From Clytia hemisphaerica (lineage: Eukaryota; Cnidaria; Hydrozoa; Leptothecata; Clytiidae): a stretch of 64,000 nucleotides of DNA. A model generated the notes under the pieces. It was not told where the DNA came from. It searched no databases and saw only the letters and a list, made by a program, of their open reading frames with translations. Each line of letters starts with the position of its first letter. Within the stretch, counting starts at the first letter, position 1. The DNA is taken from the NCBI GenBank assembly GCA_902728285.1, contig CACVBU010000522.1, positions 218,509 through 282,508 on the forward strand. Reading direction: 5' to 3'. Both the position numbers and the translations under genes were made by a program. Shown here in pieces: positions 46,146-58,100 of this stretch.

Positions 46146-49100
46146 CTATTTGAACTGACTAAACCATTTGAACTTATTTGTTCTGTAATAGTCAATTTTA
46201 TTTAATACCTTCGAAGTATTACTCTTAACCTCGTTTTCATCCAAACCATGATTATTTTGAAGTCGCTTGATGATTTCCTGAAGGAAAGGAAAAACGAAAG
46301 TTACGTGATGAAGGTTTTATGAGTTTTACCAAAACTTTAACTTGACTCCAGCAAATGGTTACATCATTCCATCGGAAGATTTCAATTTGGGAAAATTATC
46401 TCATGTCATGAAAAAACAGATTCTACTTTATGACGTCAAAATTTGAAGGCACGTCCAAAATTTGAGGGCACGTAGGCACAAAGGCACGTAGGGCACGTCA
46501 TTTAACAGACTCGAAAAAACAATATCTAGCTATCTTTTCTTTTTACTGGCAGCCTTAGAGTAAAATTAATGAAAATCGTCACCAGTCTATAAATGTTATC
46601 ATGTACCTCATTCGACAAGACTTGCAATTCTAATATTTCCTTGAACCAAGTTTCCGTATTTCTGAAAGCAAAAGAAAGGTATGTTATAAATCTGTTTGCA
46701 AGAGTGCTGCCTTAAAATTTTCACCGGATTTCTGAATATGTATTCTTTATTTTCGCGTTGCACATTTTTCGAGTTCTGGGAAAAAATATTACTTCCAAGG
46801 TTTGAATGAAAACCACGCGGGCTTCGCAACTTACGTAGGAAAATAAATAGAGGATTCAAATTCTACACGAGATTCAGTCCAAGCCTTCGACTTTGGCTTA
46901 TTGTTTAAAAGATGTAATCTCATGGTTGATTGAAATTCGATTGACGTTTTTGCTTACGTTAATTTGTAATTTCCCGCAAACTTGTAATTTCCCTCCTAGC
47001 TTTTGTAATTTCCCTCCTAGATTTTGTAATTTCCCGCAAAAGTGAAATTTTCATCGTTTGGAAATTCATCACCTTTTTCGACATTCTTACTAACTTCAAA
47101 GGCTTAAGTAAATGGAATACTATCCAATTAAAACTCGATTCGCGTTTCTATGACTTTTTTGAGACCTCTTTTTAAATTTTCAGATTGATTTCCAGTGTTA
47201 AATTGACGTCTTTCAAAATTGTTAGAATTTCAATCCAAACCATGAGATTAACCAGGAATCCCATGCTTGTTTTCGTGAAATTCTGGATAAATTACCCTCG
47301 GTCAAATTTCGAAATGTTTTAAATTTCCCTCGTTGCACTCGGGAAATTTCAAAAAATTTCAAAATTGACCTCAGGAAATTTATCCCGAATTTCCCTTATA
47401 ACCATGAGATTACTAGTACTAATTTTCATAATTCGAATTGAATGAAACAAATTTACTTAATTTTAAATCAAATCAAAACAATTTACTTGATTAGGAAAAG
47501 GTCAATATCTGAGTTGATTGTTCTCAAGTTGTCAATGATCTTCAAATCTAAAAAACAATTGAAGAATGAAAATAATTTGTAGTCTACTAATTCATTGTGT
47601 TGAGAGGCCCGGTGGAAGCGGGGAGACTGGAGAGACCTCAGCCTCCCCACTTTTGAGTAAATGATATTTTTTTCTAAAATTTGTAGAGAATTGGTTGAAC
47701 AGTACAGCCGATGAAATGGAAGTTGGTTTTTAGAATATAGGTAATCAATCAATTCGAACCGAACAAAAAGGTGAAAAATACATACTTAGCTGTAACAGGG
47801 ACCCCTCAAAAAATGACAAATACCCAAAAAAAATTTGCTCACTAAAAAAGCTATCAATAAATGACAAAATTTTCGAATCTATTTTAAAAGAATGAAAAAA
47901 CTCAATAATCTCAAACAGATTATCACATACCAAATTCTTTTAATTTATAATCATAGTCTTTGTGAAGTTTTTCCAGTATCTTGTTGGCATTTTGTAAATC
48001 CTGTTTAGAGACTTTCAACCCATCCTCTATGGAGGAGAGTTCTCTCTGTTTTTGCTCTCCTTCCTCTGTCATTTGCTTGATTTCTTCCGTAAAATGTTTC
48101 GCATCCATGAAACGTCGTTCTGATCAAAAGTATAAGAATAAGAAACTTTGTCAGAATCATTTTTAAGAACACAAGGCTCGATTTTAGGCAGAGCAAATTA
48201 AGAACAACACCAGCCTCATATTTCAGTTTTGACTGAGAAAACGTTGGATTTACGGGTACACGGTGTTTTCCATTTCATCATTGACATTTTAACCTTCTTG
48301 GAGAAAATCATACTAAAGTATTCTTACGGTATATTCTTAGGTTTAGGTCCAACCAAGCCTAAATCTAGACCTGGCATTTTTGTGAAGGTTTTTAGCATTG
48401 CTGAGGATGATTGGCATTTTAAAGGTAAAATGTTCTTAAAATCGAGATTCATTGGTTCAGTTACCTAATTCCACGATGGTGTTATTTTTTAGCATAATCT
48501 TAATTTCATGGCCAATTTCATCATGAATATTCTTACAACAAATCGTGTATTTCATTTAAGCCAATAAAGTGAATATGAGCATATTATACATATTTTCGAC
48601 CGTAGCCGCGCAGTCAGGCGCGTGCCGCCTAATTATTTAAGTAACCCCTAAACTCGATCAAATCCTTTTTTGACACATTTTTCTATTGTCTATAGGTGTG
48701 AAAAAGGGCTGGAACGGTTTTAGTGGGATAAAGCGGACAAAAAATGCCCGAGCGGCAATTGGCGGCTACGGTCGAAAAGGTGTATTAAGAAGAATTGATA
48801 GCATTCAAGCCTGAAAATCACGAAAAAATATGTAAAAAAAAAAGATAATTAAAGTTTATTCAAATTATTTAAGCAAAGTAATGATTAGCCTCAGAGGTGA
48901 CGTGACGTTCATTTGAAAAAAAACAACAGTCCTTTAAATGCTAAGAAAGCAAAATGACGAAAAACAAGTACCAGCTATGGCAGATTGTTTCGCTTTCTTT
49001 TTCTCCGTTATCTGGTCTTCCAAGTTATTCAAAGAACGTTTTAACATTCCAATGCTACTTTCATCACTGTGGACCTATACAAAGGAAAGTGTTTTATAGA

Positions 49101-52100
49101 TGGTTGACAATGTGCGTCCGTAGTGCAAAAGTAGAGCATTCGGCTACGATGCACAAGGTTGTACGTTCAATCCGGGTCATACCGCAGACTTCGTACTAAT
49201 GACAAAAATGGCACTTGATGCCTCTCTACTTGGTGATCGGCAATTAAAAAAAGGATCAAATGTAAGTGGATCCATCCAAGGAAAAAGAGAGGTGTCCTCC
49301 CTTACCTTCGGGTAGATTGCTTCGAAAGAGTACCTTTCAAAGTTAGCATTTTTTTGACTTTTTAGCTTAAAATCTCGCTGAAAAGACTCGCTTTTGATTT
49401 TTTTTTGCTTGACCATGAAGCCCAATTCAATTCCTACGAGTCTAACAGTTTTTTCGATAAATTATATAAAACTTTATAATAGACGATATCGGCTTAACGT
49501 GAAAACCCAGATTTGATCCCCGAATATTGCCCACAATACTTTGCGCGGAAAAAAGTTCACCGTGAAATTTTTCCGCACAAAGCATTGTGGGCAATATTCG
49601 GGGATCAAATCTGAGTTTTCACGTTAAGCCGATATCGTCTATTGCTTCCGGCCGCACCTCTGTCTGCGGCCACAAACTTCAGTACTACTAGCTTGACAAT
49701 GTCATGATTCTTCAAATAAAATCACAAAAATAAATTGTGCCAAAAAAACAGCACAAAACTTTTCGTTGCGGATTTAACTGAATTCTCGCGTGAACAGGCT
49801 TTGTTATAGGTTATTGTTAACCAGTTACTTTTTCGAAGCGGGCTACATGGCTTTTTTCGCAATGCAATTGGTTCTTTTCGCATGACGACGGGCCTACATT
49901 GTCCAGAGTTGCCCGTCGTTAGGAAAATTCATTGTGACGTCACTTTTTCAAAGGAAAATGAACAATGCGTTGACATCATTTCTCTCATTTTTTATTTCTG
50001 ACGTCAGAAATTATAGCAATTTTTTATCTCTTTTCGCTTGTTTTTTCTGCTTTATTTCGCTATTTTTCCTGGATAAAGCGCTAAAAATCAATCAAAGTTG
50101 AAGGAAACGGTTAACAAATACAATAATGACCGGTTTTTTTCGGGCTGTACTGAAAATATTGCCCTCGGTCAACGCAACAACCTCGCAAGCTCGGTCGTTA
50201 CTTGACCTCGGGCAATATTTCTCAGTACAGCCCTCACTAACCGGTCATTATTGTATTAATTATATCAAAGTCATATTCTCGTAAATAGCGGAAATAATTC
50301 GTTTTCTTTCATACCTTTTCTTTTAAAGATTGCGTATTTGCTTCCTCTTGTAATAAGTTTTCTTTCATCCTGAATAAAACGAAAGTACAGGAAAATACAC
50401 AGAAAAAGGTCAAGACTTTCGAAAATCAAAGGTCATTGTAGTAAATATTGACCGTAGATACCTTTGAATGGTTGCATCATCTTCCCTGATGAAAGAATTG
50501 ACATCAAGAATGACATCGATTGAAAATTCACCATAAGTATCGTTAACACGTGTCTCATGGTATGATTCCAACTCTTCTATGTTTCGTTTGAGATCACCTA
50601 ACAATTCTTTATTTCTATAAAAAAGAAAGAAGGTATTTCTTGATTTGACAATTTACCATCTTATTGCGGTTGGGGAAGAGGTCTCGGTCATAAAATAGTC
50701 TAGCATACTAGATGACTAATAAAGACATGATAGAAAATAAGCATCAAATTAATGGAAGGGACGAATTGTATTTTATATTAACTGGTATTATCCTGTAACA
50801 ATAGACCTTTTCATAAATTACGTCACGAACATCACTTGCCTCGTATTCAAACAATTACCATGGTGATTACATCCCTTGAGACATTAAATGATTTCTTTTT
50901 ATGAATAGAAAGTAGTTTTAATAAAATTTGCTGGGAGTTAATCACCTTAGCAATAATTTCAAAACGAGGCAAGTGATGTTCGTGACGTAATTTATGAAAA
51001 GGTCTATTATCGCATGAATAATATAACACTCATATTACACGCTTTTTTTATAAGAATGGTGTAAATCCATTTCATCATGGATATTCTTAACTTTTTTGGG
51101 AAAATCATCCTAAAATATTCTTACAGCATTCTTAGGTTAGGATCCTAATTCAGACTATAGATTAAACATTTAGTACATACGTCTCAAGCATAAAATGGCA
51201 TTTTTGTGAAAGGAGTGTGAGTCGCTTACTTGATAATTTATAATTGAAAATGCTCTAAAAATGGCATTCTTCTTGAGTAGCAAAATTCCATGATGGTGAT
51301 ATTCTTAGCATATTCTTAGTTTTTTGGCCATTTTCATCATGTACATTCTTATAAAGTGTATTCTTATAAAAAAAAGCGTGTACTTTATTACACGGATAAT
51401 AAACAACTCCATTATAATCAAAGGTAAAAAAAAAAGTTACGTTTAACCAAATTATCTAGGTACTCACTCACCTTTCTCTAGTCTCCAAGACCTTTGTTTT
51501 TGATTTATTGGTTTCCTCAATCCTTGTTTTTAATTCGTCCTGTAAAACATGGTGATTTATAAAACAATGAATTTTTACATTTTTACATTTTTACATTTTA
51601 CTACGGTTATTCTTAGCATTTTATTACCTTTTATTGTCAATAGTTAATCAATATGTTCCCTAAGGGATTACAACTTTTTGTACATTTTGTTGAGATTTTT
51701 TCGAAGAAGTTTTACACTTGACAATCGTTCAGCGTGAAACTGACAGTAGTGTAATTTTTTACTGACAAATAAAATTATGATATTGATACAGCTCTTCGAC
51801 TTTTTGTTGACATCGAGCACTCTTTACGAGTTAGTTCATGTAATGTTTCCAGCTCACCCAAAATGACACTAATACGCATGCGTAATTTGCCGTTCTTTTC
51901 AACCACAAGCAGTTAATTCCCGTGACAATCAAAGAGGAATGAATCTCTAGGGGTGGAACAGTCACTTTCGGTCGGGGTTGTGGACGGCGAAATATGAAAT
52001 TTGTCGTTCTTTAAAAATTTGTCGTTCTTTTTGTCGCTTTTTAATAGTTATTTGTCGTTCTTTTTAGATGATCTGGAAACGTTAGATGAACAGTCTCTTA

Positions 52101-55100
52101 CAACGGAAATAACTTGCTTTGTTTCTGATTTATGAAACATTTAGAACCCAGAGGGGTTTAACCATTGAGTTTAAAGCCCGAAGGGCTAGAGAAGGATCTC
52201 TAACCTTTCTCAGGCAAGAAAAAGTGAAGCCTTAAAAAATGCGCCGTATTTTTGACGACAGATTGAATCTAGCAATTCCTTTGTTTACGATTGATACTTT
52301 TTTCGAATTTTAGCGGTAAATTTTAGTTTCAATCTGTCATTTGTGTAAAAACCAGGCGATCCGCTCAAGGCCGAGCAACTTTGGTAGGATTTGTTGGCTT
52401 CAAATCCTACCAAAGAGATTGACTTCTAGCCTTCGGCTTCTACTTCATTGGGTTTAACTTTATCTCTGAGCAGATTCAGATTACTCTGCGCATCACACGT
52501 ATTCACTCAAAAGGGTCATGGCTCCGTAAGAGAATCTGCCCAGGTTGGCTTACCGCTTTTATCTTTGCCGTCTAGATTTGGGATGAATATTAAATGAGCT
52601 TTTGAGCGCGGCGATTGGCTTAAACAAAACAATCTCACCAAAATTAAACGTCAATCATATACATAAACAATAAATAAACCTTAGAACGAAGTCGGTTTCG
52701 TTTTCGTTTTCAATCAAAACGAAACGCAATTTTGAATGGTTTTCTGGAAGGTCAGATTATCACATTCGCCATATCCCTCTAGATGGTCTAGGGCAAATCG
52801 TGGTATGCGCAAAATGGATGATCCGTTAAGAGATTAGGGTTAACTAGGCCTGACAAATGAGGAACTTATTAAACAGTTTATTTTGAATTTTTGTGACCCT
52901 TGACATGGTGATTTTCGAAGTTTGAGCCGACCCTTAAGTAGGTGCACTCTTATGACTAATACCCCTATCCTGCATGCAAGATGAATATCTTAAGTTGTTT
53001 GACTAAAAAGGATTCACTATAAAAGTCAAAATATCAAAAGGAAACGAAATTCAAAAAATTTAATATATCACCCCTTATCACCCCGATATAGCACATTTTG
53101 TATAAGAAGAACAGACTTACCATTTTTTGATTAATATTTCCTTCTTCTTCGTTTATCTCACGCCTCTTTTGTTCGATCGTTTGCAAACGAGGCTGGAATT
53201 CGGTTTTAATGATATCAATATTTTGGTCGATCTGATCGATTTTAGAAGCGTATGTTGTTTCTTCAGTTCGTAAAGCTTGTAGTTTTGCTTCTAGTTCTTC
53301 AATTTGTTGCTGTGAGGAATAAAGGAAGTCAGTCACGTTACAGATATTGCACTCAGAAATACACAGTGAACAAAAATAGCGTCATTCTTTAAACATTTTA
53401 GTGCTTTTTTAAAAATAAGAATATACTTTATAAGAATGTCCATGATTAAAATGCCCAAAATATTAAGAATATACTAAGAATATCACTATCATCGAATTTT
53501 TCTACTCAAGCTAAAAATGCAATTTTTAGAGCATTTTTAATTATGAATTGTCAATTACCCCCAAGTAAGGCTCACCTCGGGCTTGAGACGTATGTACTAA
53601 ATGTTAAATCTATTCTGAATTAGTATCCTAACCTAAGATCGCTAAGAGTGCTGTAAGAATATTTTAGGATGATTTTCCCAAAAAAAGTTAAGAATATCCA
53701 TGATGAAATGATCAGAAAAAGGAAAGGAAAAACATTTTTTTGCTTACATCAGCATAATATAACAATAGGCCGACACTGTCCTGATATGAAATATGTGTCT
53801 GATAATAAACGGGAACTCTTATGTAAAAATAACACCTTCAACATTTTTCAAACATTAGGAAGAAATCTTTTGCAATCTTTTGAGGGCACCCTTTTGAAAA
53901 TCATGAAAATTTCAAACAAGACGTGAATATAAAAATCAACAAAAAATGGGAGAAGTACCTTGACATTATTTTGTTTGTCGACCAATTCCTGCCTATCTCC
54001 CTTCAGCTTAGATGTTTTCTTATCCATCTGATCGTTCAATATTTGGTGATTTTGTTCATAATGTTCCTTGTCCAAAGCCAGATGACTCAATTCTCGATCC
54101 AGTTTTAGTTTATCTTCTTTATTTTGTAGTTCTGTGTCATGGAAATCTGTTTCATCTGTTTTCTTTTGTATCCTCTCCTCTTGGAGATTCATAGTTTGTT
54201 TGTATTCGTCCAAGAGCTCATCTCTCGTTCCCAAACTTTTTGTCAAGGTGTTTTTGTACAATTGGAACAGTTCGGTTATCTGTAAAATGTACAAACAGGT
54301 AAGAATATAATTTACAAAGCAGTGGTCAAAGCAAATTAGCACATATTCTTCAAACTTTGGTGAATTATGCAGGATTTTGTTTCTTAATAGACTTTATTGA
54401 GACGGAACTGGAAATATTGCAGACAAATGCCCTACCAAAAGGAGGCTGTGGAGTGAATAAACCTCGGAATTAATAAAATTTCAACTAATATCTTTTAGGC
54501 ACAATCACTTCACCTTGGGGTCGAAAACTGGGTATTGATATTTGAAATTATCCAGACTGTCCGTTAAACTTTTGATTTGTTGTTGTATCTCAAATGCTTT
54601 GTCGAAATCCTCTTTCTCCGCGTAAACGTGTTGTTCCAGGCGTAACTTTTCAATTTGCGAGGGGATTGTGTCGATATCGACTTTAGAGGATTGCCAATGG
54701 TTTAGTGTATCTTCTTTGTGTTTTTGTAAGGTTTCTGCTTCTTTCCTAAATGAAAGAAAAGGTTAGCTTTATAGGTTTATCTTTAGCAGACAACACTTTT
54801 CTACCGGGTGAAAAGGAACACAACTCTTGTATGGGGAATAGTGTTATTAATCAATGGTCTGTATTGAAATTTGGATTTAGCTATAAATTGCTATAAACCA
54901 ATTTTTGATCAAATTTTTAAATTAATAGTAAGCTTATGGTAGCGCTTTTAATTGGGTCAATTTATATTATAATAAACCAGCTGCGCTGGAAGGTCAGCCT
55001 AAATTGCTTAATATGATTAGAAAGATATGTTGTTAAAAATTGATATGATTTACTAAAACGAGAGTGAAAAAATCATCAAATTTACGTTTGTATACAATAT

Positions 55101-58100
55101 GGATTAAAAATATGCCATGTTACAATCTGTATGACAGAATAATTATTCGTCTCTTAATTAGGATAGATATTTAGATAATAAAAATTAGATATACAGATGA
55201 ACAGCAACAAAAGGCTACATCAACAACAGATTCATGAAAATAAAAATCCTTGCAAGGAAGTTAAAAGCAAGGCATACTGTACTGTACTGTACTGTACTTA
55301 TCAAAAATCACAAAATTGTATACACTTTTCATTTTTCACTAAGCTTAGACTTATAATTATATTCTAGCTCAAGCTGGACAAAAGATCAAAAAAGTTTCAA
55401 AAACAAAGATGCTGTAAATCAGTAAAAGTTAAAATGGTGTCATTCTTATTCATCTTAAAACTGCAGAGAAATAGTTTAGCTTAAAACCCCGGGGGGGGGG
55501 GGGTACTTAGGCAAAAATAGGTGCTGGGTATGTGCGGACGGTAAGGGTCGGGTTTTTCACCTTTCAAAGTCTCTCTAAGGGTTGCAAAAATCAGGAAATT
55601 TCAAAGTAGTCTCTCTAAGGGTGGGAAAAATCACGATTTTTAGAAAAAAAAATTGATTTTGAGAGAAAAAATTACAAAAAAGTCTCACTAAGGGTAGGAA
55701 ATTTTTGAAAATCAGAGAAAATTTTTCGAAAAAGTCTCTCTAAGAGTCACTTTTTCACTAAAATTTGGTCTCTCTAAGGGTCGGTTTTCGGAGGTCCCGT
55801 CCACACATACCCCTCATCCACCAACCCTAGTACCCCCCCCCCCGGGCTTAAAACTACATGTTTTTTATAATAAGCAATGAAAAATTCAAAAAAAGTTTAC
55901 ACCGATCTAAAATTTATTCAAATTTAAAGTTTTATGTTTAGCATACCCGGTGTCATCCCAGAAAGACTGTAATTATTGTACTGTATTTTCCCTAATCTGA
56001 GCCTAAATATGCTTAAAAGTGCAATATTTATCTATTAAAAAATATTTGATCCATTTATATACATTTATTATTTATCATTATTAGTCCAAAATGTATAAGT
56101 GTCCGCCATCAAATCACAGTGAAAAAATGCAAGTCTAGAAAAACATAATTTCTGTCAATAATTTGATGAAGAATACTTCAGCCTTTCTGAAATTTACATA
56201 GGCGCTGCACTTTAAATATATATAGTTGATTAATTTCCATTTACGCTTGATCATAATTATCTCCAAGTCAAAAAGAACAAATGCAAGTGTCTGCTTTCAA
56301 ATCGCAGTGAAAACTTAAGTCTAGAAAAAATCATTTTTACATCAATAATTTGATGAAGAACTTCGGTCTTTCTCAAATTTACATAGGAGCTGTACTTTAA
56401 TATACTTCATCAATTTCCATTTACGCTTTATCATAATTATCTCCAAGTCGGTCTAAAAAAACAAGCGTAACTGCCAGTGAAAAAGGCAAGTCTAGAAAAA
56501 AATCATTTTTGCGTCAATAATTTGATGAAGAACTTCGGTCTTTCTCAAATTCACATAGGAGCGGTACTTTAACATACTTGATCAATTTCCATTTACACTT
56601 TATCAATATTATCTCCAAGTCCAGAAGAACAAGCATATAAAATGCCTATCAAATCAAAAGATAGAAAACACTCAAGTTCGAGAAAACATTATTTTTGTGA
56701 ATAATCAGATAATTAAGCTGTGAGCTGTAATATATATACACTCCATCAAATTCCAGTAATTGTTGGTGGTTATTCTATATTCAAGTCCAAAATGAAAAAA
56801 TATGTTTTCATGCTACAAAATAAATAAATGAGGTCTATAGCATGTAAAAAAATAACTCACAATTCAGGAAAAAACTTGAGCAAATAAGTTAAAATCTTCA
56901 TACTTTAAAGAAAAGAACATCCTTATAATTTAACTCCAGTGTTGCATCTTCCTTAGTTATAAGTTTAAAAGCCATTTCAACAAGATGTAATGATTGTATA
57001 AATAAAAGCTGGCAAGAGAAGACTTATTGCTTGAGCCGACATCTTGAAACACCACATTATGATCTGTAAAAACAACGCACGCAAGTACGCAAAAAGTTAA
57101 CCCGATCGGAAGAAAGTTTAGAAATCAAAGTGATATCGGGAAATCGGAATAAAAAAACCAAACTCTTAAGTTGCGGCGGCGGCTGGAAAAAAGGGACTTG
57201 AAGGGTCATCGGGGCTGACCAATAATTTTTCTCTTAAGATGTGGCGACCCAAACTAAACCGAGATGCAGTAACATTAATGTACTTCCTTCAGCTATTCTA
57301 AAGCATTAGAATGGAAAGTGATATTTACACATACATGTATTTTCATGACACAAGCAAAGCCAACTCTGTCGGAGAAGATGTAACCATACACGCTCTATTT
57401 TTATAAGAATACACTTTATAAGAATGTCCATGATGAAAATGGCCAAGAAATTAAGGATATGGTAAGAATATCACCTTCATCAAAAATATTCAAGAAATAT
57501 TACAAATACATACCATAAATCTTGTTTTCTCATGTTTAAATTCTCCATGCTCAAACTAAACTGTTCATCTTCAGTGAGCTGCAAAGAGAAGCTGACATTG
57601 CCGTCATCGTTGTTGGTGGTATTCTTCTGATCACCAGCAACCTGCTTCAATACCCTGTCAGCAGCAGTTGAAGATTCAACAATAGAAACAGGTTCTCCAC
57701 CACCAGTGTGGTCATCTGTTTCGACTTCAACATTCGAGATTCCAGTTTCTGATTCTTTACTTGTAACTTTGTCATCAATTTTTATTGAAGTTGGATCTAC
57801 TTTACTGTCCACTCTATTTTTTTCTGCACTTTCTAAAGCATTCGTTGAATCTGTACATTCAAAGTTCATATCGACATCAAAAAGATCATTTTGAGCAATA
57901 TCTTCACTAGTGGGCTGATTTTGTTCAATAATAGTTTCATGTTCAATGAGAATTTCATCCGGTCGTTTCTTGCCATCGCTGATAGCTTCTTTGCGAAAGG
58001 TGACATCAACATTATCTTCGGAAGGTTCAATATTTTTATTTTCCGTAGACTCGTTCTCAGACGTAGCCTGTTCAATGGACAGTGAATTCTCTCTCTCAGT

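Noticed and set aside
49112..49190. Functional tRNA gene
   Set aside because: The tRNA-like head has degenerate stems and is followed by a tail shared with another copy, so it is a SINE.
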